From contig JAHBMJ010002233.1 in the NCBI GenBank assembly GCA_018398765.1, positions 5,001 to 21,118 on the forward strand: a DNA stretch of 16,118 nt, written 5' to 3'. The position numbers and the translations under genes were made by a program. The notes beneath the pieces were generated by a model. That model worked only from the letters and a program-made list of their open reading frames with translations. It had not been told where the DNA came from and did not search any database. The DNA is from Chromera velia. Taxonomy: Eukaryota > Sar > Chromeraceae. This document shows, one piece after another, positions 10,063 through 16,118 of this stretch (the stretch's first letter is position 1; each line of letters opens with the position of its first letter).

Positions 10063-11433
10063 TGTGGGAGAGGGAGAGAGAGGGAGAGAGAGAGAGAGAG
10101 AGAGAGAGTGTGTGTGTGTGTGTGTGCGCGCGCGCGTGCCAACCTTTCTGATGGCCCCGATTTCGACGAGGAGGTCACTGACACCCTCAGAGGACCGGAG
10201 AATAATTTCAACCTGTCCCGACGACGACACCGAGAGAGATTTCTCTCTTTGTCCCCCGTCTTGTTTAAATTCTTTGTCCTTCTCCCGGAGCACCCCTGCC
10301 AAAGCCCTCCCTCCCAGCCAGACGGTGTGCTTCGTCCAAAGCAGACGACGGAAATACTCCACTAGTTTGGGGAGCATCAGGATTCTTCGCAAAATCTCTC
10401 GATCTTCAGATCTCTCAAGCTCCCAGATCTCAGTCTTTCTCGGTCTTTTGTTTATTCTCCGCCTCTTCAGCTTCTCCCCGAAGAGCGCAGTGGCATCCGA
10501 AGGAAGAGAAAACAACTCAGAGGACATCGTCTCACCGACAATATCCTCTCGTCCCCTCGCCGCCCTTGCAAGGAAAAGAACTAATGGGCTGCCCGAGTCC
10601 AGCACAGCACGTCCAATCAGACGCGCCTCTTCCTCTTTCTCTGATAAAGGAGGGCAGGGAGCCGAGGAGGAGGGAGCTCGGGTGAGAAGAGATTTGAACA
10701 TGAGTTTCAAACGCAGACGAAACAGGCGGCCAGACAATTGGCGCCGCCTGGACTCAACTCGCTCATCAAAATCTGCAATCTTCCTCTGAGCCTCCCTCAG
10801 CACATTCTCCATCCGCAAAACAACGTCCCCATCCTCACCCCTCCCAACTGCAACCCTCTTCTGCGGATCGAAAAGTGCTTGTGCCACGACAGCGTCTCGT
10901 GCTGTCAGTGTTCCTACATTCTCGACCTTTTCTCTCTGCCGAGTGACTTGCAGTCTCTGTCGAACGTAGAGGGCAGAAAAGGCCGAAAAGAGAGCGCCAC
11001 TGATCAAATAGAAAAGATGCAAGTCTGGAGGCACCTCCCGCATTCGTGCGGCCGACAAGAGAAAGTCGGCACTTTCAGGAAGGGAGGGGGACGCCACGTT
11101 AAGGACTTCAGAGATCGTCTCTGTCTCTGTGGGCAGAAGAGCAAGAGAGACGGCAGACTTCCCATCCGATCTCCAGTTTGGGGAAGGAGACCGATAGAGA
11201 GACGGCACAGGAGGAAGGTAAGAACTTCGTCTCCCCCCCCCATTATGCCGTCTCCTCAACAGCCCATTGCCATGCAAAAACGACGGAATGAAAATTGGTG
11301 ATGAAGAAGATACAGTTCTTTGATCCCCACCGACGGCCAAGAGAAGAAGGAAGAGGACCGAAAGACCAAGAGAGGAGAAAAGGGCGAGCACGAAGGTGGG
11401 GACAAGACGTGGACGTCCGTAGCGCCTCGTCAT
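4367..11433 (-). CDS. Large unrecognised protein with signal anchor, seven exons, about 1358 aa
   Basis: Proposed minus-strand exons, 5' to 3': 11433-10144, 9813-9694, 9279-8700, 7770-7517, 6848-6687, 6303-5520 and 5253-4367; total 4077 bp, divisible by three. The start is supported by an in-frame TGA three codons upstream, A at -3, and an N-terminal hydrophobic segment (about residues 10-35, leucine-rich, ending AVGG) that reads as a signal peptide or anchor. A Ser/Arg/Pro-rich stretch follows, compatible with a plastid transit peptide, then a second hydrophobic segment (LHLFYLISGALFSAFSALY) followed by a charged coiled-coil-like region. The remainder alternates helical segments with Ser-, Glu- and Gly-rich linkers. 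A (CTG)n run encodes six glutamines in the last exon. No catalytic motif or known domain is visible; function unknown. The exon 3 donor is the weakest join. Confidence 0.6.
5254..5519 (-). other. Intron 6 of the large gene
   Basis: Donor ATG|GTCCGT and acceptor CTGCAG. It includes an imperfect GGAC array (about 5490-5519) touching the donor and a 14-base A run near 5447-5460, which is a T run on the sense strand. Confidence 0.6.
5520..6303 (-). CDS. Exon 6 of the large gene
   Basis: Acceptor CCTGCAG|GAA is phase 0; donor G|GTCCGT leaves phase 1. It encodes 261 codons: a Gly/Ser/Arg-rich low-complexity first half with a run of six serines and alternating Ser-Glu, then a folded-looking helical half (LNFVLKAFADGVHEGREQ; FADYNALLDLFRQG; MLLNLLLAPDGSTLQEAAV). 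The last motif vaguely recalls C-terminal segments of ABC1-type kinases, but no kinase motif is present elsewhere. Confidence 0.65.
6558..6611 (-). repeat. (CA)n-(GA)n compound microsatellite in intron 5
   Basis: On the plus strand about fifteen CA units run into about twelve GA units. On the sense (minus) strand this reads (TC)n then (TG)n, the same order as in intron 2 of the HHL1-like gene. Intron 5 is 6304-6686. Confidence 0.95.
6687..6848 (-). CDS. Exon 5 of the large gene
   Basis: Acceptor TCTGCAG|GCC and donor AAA|GTCAGC are both phase 0. The 54 codons encode APVSLIGRTVLERSDAGEAS then a helical WFPQVMQSLETLQAIGQEID segment. No intervening stop; both neighbouring introns contain microsatellites. 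Confidence 0.65.
7141..7241 (-). repeat. Three-copy 34/43-bp repeat in intron 4
   Basis: Copies begin with ATGCTTTCTTCTCT at 7141, 7175 and 7218. The second copy carries a 9-bp insertion and the third is partial. They lie inside intron 4 (6849-7516), about 300 bp from its acceptor, so unlike two other tandem repeats here this one is not at a splice site. Confidence 0.85.
7517..7770 (-). CDS. Exon 4 of the large gene
   Basis: Acceptor GCATGCAG|GA completes a phase 1 codon; donor CAAGAG|GTCAGT is phase 0 and strong. It encodes LLHELNFRERVLSGAKAEDE, a serine-rich linker, and a basic/acidic helix ending PLVEWPQE. Confidence 0.6.
7813..7880 (-). repeat. (GAAA)n purine tract in intron 3
   Basis: Polypurine on the plus strand, so (TTTC)n on the sense strand. 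Its near edge is about 45 bp upstream of the exon 4 acceptor at 7770, where it could act as an extended pyrimidine tract. Intron 3 spans about 7771-8699. Confidence 0.9.
8258..8500 (-). repeat. Long (ACTC)n array with CACA and GCAC interruptions
   Basis: About 240 bp of the tetranucleotide ACTC, interrupted by CTCT, CACA and a block of GCAC repeats (about 8435-8458). On the sense strand it reads GAGT, so it is an exception to the pyrimidine bias of other intronic repeats. It lies within intron 3 of the large gene. ORFs across it encode only LTHS repeats and are not genes. Confidence 0.95.
8700..9279 (-). CDS. Exon 3 of the large gene
   Basis: Acceptor TCCTGCAG|ATA is phase 0. It encodes INLSERAATISSFRASLLGS, a Ser/Pro-rich stretch, a Lys/Glu run, and a helical ARALAVAWAESLLSTGTAPI segment. 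The 3' end is uncertain: a phase 1 donor G|GTCTGT at 8700 fits the next exon, but it lies in a (GGTC)n array offering several alternatives, and C|GTCTGT about 50 bp earlier also fits. Confidence 0.5.
9290..9415 (-). repeat. 32-bp tandem repeat (about four copies) at the intron 2 acceptor
   Basis: Copies lie at 9290-9322 (33 bp), 9323-9354, 9355-9386 and a 29-bp partial at 9387-9415; they differ by one or two bases. On the sense strand each unit is pyrimidine-rich (CTTTCCTTCCTTCCC type). The array ends 10 bases before the exon 3 boundary at 9279, so it forms the polypyrimidine region of that splice site. Confidence 0.95.
9694..9813 (-). CDS. Exon 2 of the large gene
   Basis: Acceptor GTTTGCAG|ATG and donor AAAAG|GTCTGT are both phase 0. 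Forty codons encode MLIEGELVSLSAPWMKRK and a helical LVKFFDRESLAALQK end. Intron 2 is 9280-9693. Confidence 0.65.
10014..10138 (-). repeat. (TC)n-(TG)n-(GA)n-(TG)n-(CG)n compound tract at the exon 1 donor
   Basis: Five consecutive dinucleotide blocks on the plus strand, ending in GCGCGCGCG six bases from the exon 1 donor at 10143. The (TC)n and (GA)n blocks are complementary and could pair across the first (TG)n block. The alternating purine-pyrimidine blocks are the classic type for left-handed DNA. Intron 1 spans 9814-10143. Confidence 0.95.
10144..11433 (-). CDS. Exon 1 of the large gene: signal anchor and N-terminal domain
   Basis: Runs 430 codons from the ATG at 11433 to AGAAAG|GTTGGC, phase 0. 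It contains the hydrophobic leader, the Ser/Arg-rich post-leader region, the second membrane segment near residues 140-160, and a long basic, helix-rich domain with clusters of R and E (FDERVESRRRQLSGRLFRLR; EDREILRRILMLPKLVEYFR). Past the donor the reading frame becomes repeat-encoded Thr-His and Leu-Ser, confirming that the exon stops here. Confidence 0.7.
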
Positions 11434-12327
11434 GATTTCTCAGTCTCGACTTTGACAGGAGTGCTTTGCTTGCTCACTCTTCTGAGCATTCCAGCGCATC
11501 AGCTATACAACGGTGTTCGTCCTAATGAGGCCTGTAGAATTAAGACAGGACACGACAAAACTGACTATCGAAAACGGGCGATCTAGCGTTCATCCAGCTG
11601 TGCATTGATATGCGGCAGCCAAAGATTAGCTCGGTCAACAGCCCGAGATAGCTCGGTCGCGGGCTCGTGTGCATGCGTGGATCTTAGAAGAGGTAAAGGC
11701 CCTTAAAACAAAGAAAGGAACTTCAAAACGTTGAAGCACTAAAACAAAATGATCTGTATTTTTTTATTTTTTCAAAAGCACATTTTGAATTCCTGTTTGA
11801 TCGACATTTCTCTCTAGTAGTTGCTCCAGTAATTTATGTTTGATCTGTAAAATGTCTATAAGTATTCATCTAACTGTTTATTGTTATACTTACTATCTTT
11901 GTATACTTAGTTATAGATTTTTTGAAACATCTATTATGAAAACTTAAAATAACTTAAAACAAAACCTTACAACGTAGTCCACACATTTAGTTTAATTAGT
12001 AGTATTAGATAAAATCGCATAATAATTTGTAGATCGTTCATGACATAGGTGTCTCAAATCTCCGGTTGGGAGATGTTTGGAGCTCCACTTATAACTTATC
12101 ACTTATATCAGTTTATAACTAGCTTTATAGCTGTAACCTATCTCTATCATATTAGACTTAAGAGAAAGTTCTGAATAACTATTTGACATGTTTCAGTATT
12201 CCCGAACCATAACACTATTGCTGATGTTTTTTTAAAGAGTACGTTAATAAGCCTGTTTCGGCGATTGAGTTCCTAAAGTTTACTATAGATAATGCTGTAT
12301 CATACTAATTCTACCAACTAGAGTCGA
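11434..12327. other. Spacer between the two minus-strand genes, with AT-rich island
   Basis: This lies upstream of the large gene and downstream of the membrane-protein gene, so it should hold the promoter of the first and the terminator of the second. The part at about 11690-12327 is AT-rich, without dinucleotide arrays, and includes clustered TTATAACT-like words near 12090-12140. No ORF of interest, tRNA or transposon end is visible. A possible splice acceptor (TTCTACAG) near 11531 could lead a short terminal exon of the upstream gene; this is weak. Confidence 0.6.
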
Positions 12328-12924
12328 TCAAGCGCAAGTCCCGGTATTTTTTTCCCTCTTCTGGAGCCCTGATTCACTTACGGTTCCGAGGGCTTCCTCG
12401 TCTCCAGAAACAGCCCCCGCTGTTTCCAAAGAAAGGCTTTCCACATCAATTTTTTGCGGGTCGATAGTCTCTGAACGGTTGTCTGCACCCCTCGGCTGTG
12501 CCCGAGAGGATTCTCCCCCTGCAGCCCTGAGGGAAGAAGGTGAGGAGGACGAGGACGAGGAAGGGGCAGTTCCGGTACCTGGGGAAGAGTGAGCGGAGAC
12601 TTCCGGCTTGTCGGCCTTCGCATCCTTAGCGGGGTGAGAAGGCGACAGCTCGGACGTTGGTTTGTTCTCCTGAGAGGCAATCATGTCGTTGTGCTCCTTT
12701 TTTGAGCAAGGAGACTTGCTTCCCGTCTCTTTCCCTCTGCCGTTCGCCGTTTTTTCCAGCGAGGTACGCGTCCTTCTCGTCGTCCCGCCTGCCCCACTCC
12801 TCGGTGTTCCCGTGGAGCGTGTCAGCGAGTGTCTCTCCTTATCGTCGCCTGTACCTGCCCCTTTCCCTTCCAGTACATCTTCTTCCTGATCCGCGTCTTG
12901 CTCCTGGTCGTGGTTCTGCTGTTG
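12328..12924 (-). CDS. Exon 5 of membrane-protein gene: polar tail
   Basis: Acceptor CTGTTCGCAG|CAA, phase 0. It encodes Q/D/E-rich, then Ser/Thr/Arg/Gly-rich sequence with a run of serines. Either the frame continues to a stop ending at 12328, or it is cut at GGAACC|GTAAGT (exon end 12382, phase 0). The 18 extra residues after the donor look no less plausible than the rest, so I cannot choose. Confidence 0.5.
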   Translation of the reverse strand, partial: QQQNHDQEQDADQEEDVLEGKGAGTGDDKERHSLTRSTGTPRSGAGGTTRRTRTSLEKTANGRGKETGSKSPCSKKEHNDMIASQENKPTSELSPSHPAKDAKADKPEVSAHSSPGTGTAPSSSSSSSPSSLRAAGGESSRAQPRGADNRSETIDPQKIDVESLSLETAGAVSGDEEALGTVSESGLQKREKNTGTCA

Positions 12925-15900
12925 CTGCGAACAGTGAATGCAAAAATAGTGAAACAAAAGACCGTATGAACGAAAATACTTTGCACGTAAATTGGTACTA
13001 CAATATACACAAGACTTCTTCAGAAAGCATCAGGGACTGTGTTGTGCAACGTGCCTGGCTCATGGCCTTGCTTGGTGAGGGGGTTGCTTGCGCTTTCATT
13101 CAATTTTGTTGTCATGCATGCAGTCCGGACACGGACCTGATCAAGAATTGCCTGGTCGAGGGCGGCAATTTGTTTCTCGTAGTTCTTCGCGAAATACTCA
13201 ATGTAAAAGTTTGCTCCTGCACATACACACACGCAGACGGATAGATTCAAATTGGTGTTGGAAAAAAAGGAAGGCTCGTCTACCTGGTTTTTCTCTACGC
13301 GGCAACAGAAGAACGAGCAACGAAGGGAATCAAATGTGCGCACGTCGAGACTTTATAGTAAAAGAGAACCGACCACACTTGTCCAAGGACAACCTTTGTG
13401 AAAAATCCTACTCAAGCTAGGTGAGCTCCAGAGGGACACGAACAACTGCCTCGATCGTCTTGTTTTGACGACAGGAACACTCGCTCGTCGTTTCCTAGTC
13501 CCATAAGAAGCCAGACTTCTCCCCTTCACTGTTGAAGGATCGCCACATGAATCGGTACACACATACTGGATGCGCACAACCAGAAATGGAGGGGGGCGAC
13601 AAGACATCCATCAAGAGCACCCCACTTGATGTGGAATGCAGTCACACAGACAGACAGACTATATGTTTCTTCGACAGACAGACAGACAGACATACAGTCA
13701 CACAGAAAGAAAGAAAGAAAGAAAGAAAGAAACAAAAGAAAGAAAGAAAAAGAAAAAAAGAAAGAAAGAAAGAGAAAAAAAAAAAGAAAGAAAGAAAGAA
13801 AGAAAGAAAGAAAAAGAAAAAAAGAAAAAAAGAAACAAAGAAAGACACATGTACGCACGCCCTCCATGCAGGCGAACCGTTGAAGACCGTTACCCCAAAG
13901 AAGACCACCGTGAAGATCGTGTGGAAGACGAAAGACGAGTCCATAAGGGGCACGAACAGACAGCCGCACATGAACAGAGCTGCAGAAAAGAAGGGCATAG
14001 ATCATCACCACAGGTGCGCACCCACACACTTACACAACAAATCGAAGAACACCGAGAAAGAGAGCGATGCAAGGAGATGGCAAAAAGGTGAGCTTCTGAG
14101 AATGGGAAAGAGCAGAGTAAGTCTACTTGCATCAAACATGAACTCACACAACGAAACAGAAAGCAAGCGCTTAACCACCCAGCCTCCAACTGAGCTGATC
14201 TCTTCACCCACATCGAAAGAACACACACGCACGCACACGCAGAGAAAGAGAGAGAGAGAGAGAAACACTGACCGGCACATGGAAAGGCTAGGTGACTTAT
14301 GGGATTTGTGTCTTGAGTGGCGCAACCGCGCACAGTTTTTTCCTTGTGTTTCTACAAGACCTTTTCCCTAACTGACATGTCGTCTGACTGCCTGCCTGAC
14401 TGACTGACCAAAGTGTCCCACGAAGAAGACGAATTCAGAGTAGGGTTGCACGGAGCGAGGAAGCCTCTTGCGGATTCCTGCAGGCAGAACACGGAAGGAG
14501 CACGTTTTCAGGGGAATGGAGAGAGAAAATGGGTAGGTACACCGAACGAGGACCATGCAAACAGGCATGGTACGACATGGGATGGCATTGCGAAACCAGA
14601 ATTCACCGGCGGACGGTGGATGCGTTTACTTTCATACAGAATTCTTTTTCAGGGAGCGCTCCCTGAAATGCGTTTACTTTCATACAAAAGAATTCTGTAT
14701 GAAAGTAAACGACACGGGATGGCATTGCGAAACGAGAATTCACCGGCGGACGGACAAACAAACGAAACGCCTCGACCAAGCATGAAGCCGAGGAAGGGAA
14801 GCGCTCGAAATAGGTGAGGACTCCAAAAAATTGGGGGGTCAGTAGGGAAGCAGAGCAGTTGAGATACACACCGCACGGGAAAAACAAAAAATCTTCTCCC
14901 TTGCACCTGTGTGTGTGTGAGAGAGAGAGACAGAGAGAGAGCAAAACACAAAAAGTCAGTATCGTCACGTCGAAGGAATGGACAGGGAATCAGACACGTG
15001 GCATGAAGATGAACCAACCAACCCACCCAGGTCGTCAGCGCAGTACTTGAACAGGGTAGCATATTTCCTCCTCTCGATTTTCTTTTTGGAGAACAAGAAG
15101 ATCTTAGGGTAGTACAACGCAGCCCAGAAAAGGTACACAGCCAGAGCACTCAGGAAACCACCCTTAAACCAAAAGTCTGCACACACACACACGCACCGAT
15201 GCATGTACGCAAAACTGTACATACAACCAATAGCACGCATTTTCACACATACGCAAAAGCATTCATGCACACGTGGTCGCAATACGATCCACACAACTAT
15301 GTACCAGACCTGCCGTCCCTGCCTGCAGTCTAGTTGACTTCACTCACTCCACGCAGAGAGAGGAGAGAACACAAAGGAAACAACGTACAGAATCGATCCT
15401 CCCTCCCTCTGTGACAAACAAAGCCGCCGGAATTAATTAAAACAGTCAGGCAGGCAGGCAGTCAGTCAGTCAGTCTCGGGAGACATGACAGATCACACAG
15501 GCAGATAACAAGAACAAGAAGAGAGACATGCACGCGGGCCGGCCCCAGAACGAGCAAGAAAAAGCCTGCATGTATGCATGTGTGAAAGAAAAAGGTCAAC
15601 CTGCCCGACGGACCCTGGAGTGCCATGAGAAGAGGTCGTCCCCTGTTGAGGACGCCCTCCTCCACGAGGCCCCTCATTTGCATCTCCGCGTGTGCCGCCA
15701 GGGGGGCGCTGCCACTGCCAGCCAGTCCATGTCCGTCTCCCCCCACACCCACAGGTGAGGCAGCAGAGGCAGAGGCGGAGAAGAACCAGAGCAGGGCCGC
15801 AATGGAGTCCGACAGGGAGACTGCCTGGGGGAATGGGCCTGTTTGACTACTGCCTGAGGCTGAGGGGGCAGCCTCGAGGGGTGCACTGGCTGTGGCTGTG

Positions 15901-15961
15901 AGGGAGGGGGGGGGGAACCACCGAAGGGTCCAGACGACAAACAGAGGCGCCACGTGGACCT
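12328..15961 (-). CDS. Unrecognised multi-pass membrane protein with low-complexity tail (5' partial)
   Basis: Proposed minus-strand exons: 15961-15614, 15176-15027, 13979-13878, 13216-13137 and 12924-12328; the joins are phase 1, 1, 1 and 0. The first exon here enters in phase 1, so the gene begins beyond the right edge. Joined, the exons give a hydrophobic protein: FVVWTLRWF and SDSIAALLWFF stretches, a loop, then three closely spaced membrane segments (FLSALAVYLFWAALYYPKIF; LFMCGCLFVPLM; FHTIFTVVFFGVTVFNGANF), a KNYEKQIAALDQAILDQ helix and a roughly 180-residue polar tail rich in Q, D, E, S, G and K. The tail is probably disordered and soluble. I know no family with this pattern. The 3' end is ambiguous: the frame stops at 12328, but a perfect GTAAGT donor at 12381 could splice onward. 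Confidence 0.5.
13137..13216 (-). CDS. Exon 4 of membrane-protein gene
   Basis: Acceptor TATGTGCAG|GA completes a phase 1 codon; donor GATCAG|GTCCGT is phase 0. It encodes ANFYIEYFAKNYEKQIAALD and a short helix. The acceptor is preceded by (GT)n-like sequence on the sense strand. Confidence 0.6.
13645..13845 (-). repeat. (ACAG)n and long (GAAA)n polypurine tract in an intron
   Basis: Imperfect ACAG units (13645-13692) are followed by about 140 bp of GAAA/AAAG purine sequence (13703-13845). On the sense strand it is (TTTC)n. It lies just after the donor of exon 3 (13877) in the 13217-13877 intron. The rest of that intron (13217-13640) shows no repeat or exon. Confidence 0.95.
13878..13979 (-). 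CDS. Exon 3 of membrane-protein gene: membrane segments
   Basis: Acceptor CTTTTCTGCAG|CT and donor AACG|GTTCGC are both phase 1. It encodes a strongly hydrophobic 34-residue stretch with LFMCGCLFVPLM and FHTIFTVVFFGVTVFN. The phase agrees with both neighbours, which is the main support. Confidence 0.55.
14221..14265 (-). repeat. (AC)n-(GA)n compound microsatellite in the 13980-15026 intron
   Basis: CA/CGCA units followed by GA units on the plus strand, thus TC then TG on the sense strand. A second mixed TG-GA tract lies at about 14911-14941 in the same intron. Apart from these and the fold-back element, no exon was supported in this 1047-bp intron. Confidence 0.85.
14572..14753 (-). repeat. 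Fold-back element between 45-bp direct repeats, in an intron
   Basis: Direct repeats of 45 bp with two mismatches lie at 14572-14616 and 14709-14753. Between them, a 21-bp perfect inverted repeat (14624-14644 with 14690-14710) encloses a perfect 22-bp palindrome (14647-14668, core AGGGAGCGCTCCCT) and a second partial copy of the left arm (14672-14686). That copy can pair with the right arm as a 15-bp stem with a 9-base loop. The element sits in the intron between exons at 15027 and 13979. The arms carry GAATTC. Confidence 0.9.
15027..15176 (-). CDS. Exon 2 (in window) of membrane-protein gene: first clear membrane helix
   Basis: Acceptor GTGTGCAG|AC and donor CTGG|GTGGGT are both phase 1. 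It encodes DFWFKGGFLSALAVYLFWAA, a hydrophobic helix with aromatic edges, followed by a basic stretch (FSKKKIERRKYATLFKYC) that would favour the cytosolic side. The sense-strand (TG)n lies directly before the acceptor. Confidence 0.6.
15443..15476 (-). repeat. (AGGC)n/(AGTC)n tetranucleotide array
   Basis: CAGG units followed by CAGT units in the intron 15177-15613. That intron otherwise shows only short CA tracts (15181-15194) and no exon. Confidence 0.85.
15614..15961 (-). CDS. Exon 1 (in window) of membrane-protein gene
   Basis: Acceptor GTGTGCAG|AG enters in phase 1 and donor CAGG|GTCCGT leaves in phase 1. It encodes a hydrophobic VAPLFVVWTLRWF, a Pro/Ser/Ala-rich linker, SLSDSIAALLWFFSASASAA, a Gly/Ala-rich stretch and EMQMRGLVEEGVLNRGRPLL. 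Composition is GC-rich and partly low-complexity, so this exon is less certain than the following ones. Confidence 0.5.
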
Positions 15962-15965
15962 CTGC

Positions 15966-15974
15966 ACACACATT

Positions 15975-16012
<38 letters not shown>

Positions 16013-16118
16013 CACGCACACACACACACACACACACAGGCACACACACACAGGCACACACACACACATGCACACACAGGCACACACACACACATACACA
16101 CGCACACACACATACACA
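15966..16118 (-). repeat. Long (CA)n microsatellite at the right edge
   Basis: About 150 bp of CACACA with CG, GG and TA interruptions, running off the window. It is (TG)n on the sense strand, immediately before the acceptor at 15961. Confidence 0.95.

Noticed and set aside
13137-13979. Possible TLC (Lag1-type) domain from FHTIF followed by NFYIEYFAKNYE
   Set aside because: Spacing between the histidine and the later helix is too short and the double histidine and HD motif are missing.
13532-14371. Plus-strand 279-codon ORF rich in Lys, Arg and Glu
   Set aside because: Much of it is translation of the GAAA tract, and it overlaps a better minus-strand membrane exon with consistent splice phase.
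1-16118. Dinoflagellate or bacterial origin
   Set aside because: Multi-exon genes with GT-AG introns exclude bacteria. Donors are uniformly GT, and I saw no GC or GA donors of the kind common in dinoflagellates, though this does not exclude them.

Overview
The window looks like nuclear DNA of a photosynthetic eukaryote. Every protein signal is split into exons with GT-AG introns, and the introns are full of microsatellites. The first gene encodes a plastid-type protein whose leader is a signal peptide ending in an alanine-phenylalanine step followed by a basic segment. That bipartite leader is typical of algae with a complex, red-derived plastid. A chromerid-like alveolate alga is my best guess for the source; this is inference only, and other complex-plastid algae fit too. 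I see no bacterial operon, tRNA, rRNA, CRISPR array or intact transposon.

Layout: (1) Bases 1-253 are a GC-rich 5' flank. (2) A four-exon plus-strand gene at 254-2809 encodes about 397 residues. Its core resembles HHL1, the plant chloroplast protein needed for photosystem II under high light. (3) An intergenic zone at 2810-4366 holds GATC and ATTC repeats and a strikingly AT-rich island. (4) A seven-exon minus-strand gene at 11433 down to 4367 encodes about 1358 residues. It has a signal peptide or signal anchor and a second membrane segment, and belongs to no family I recognise. (5) A second AT-rich island (about 11690-12340) lies in the next gene boundary. (6) A second minus-strand gene enters from the right edge with at least five exons (15961 down to about 12328). 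It encodes a multi-pass membrane segment followed by a long low-complexity tail. All exon joins were chosen by hand from splice sites that keep reading frame and phase; none is confirmed by RNA.

The genes do not form an obvious pathway. Two of the three begin with secretory-type leaders and one has a photosystem II-type core, so a plastid link is possible for the first two genes, but this is not shown for the second.

The most interesting structure is in the introns. Tandem duplications sit exactly on the 3' splice region in two separate genes: a 41-bp unit about 2.7 times, carrying branch-point-like CTAAC/CTGAC, and a 32-bp pyrimidine-rich unit about 4 times. Donor sites mostly read GTCNGT rather than GTRAGT. 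Microsatellites tend to show their TC/TG/TTTC strand as the sense strand of the host gene. One intron carries a nested fold-back element flanked by a 45-bp direct repeat.
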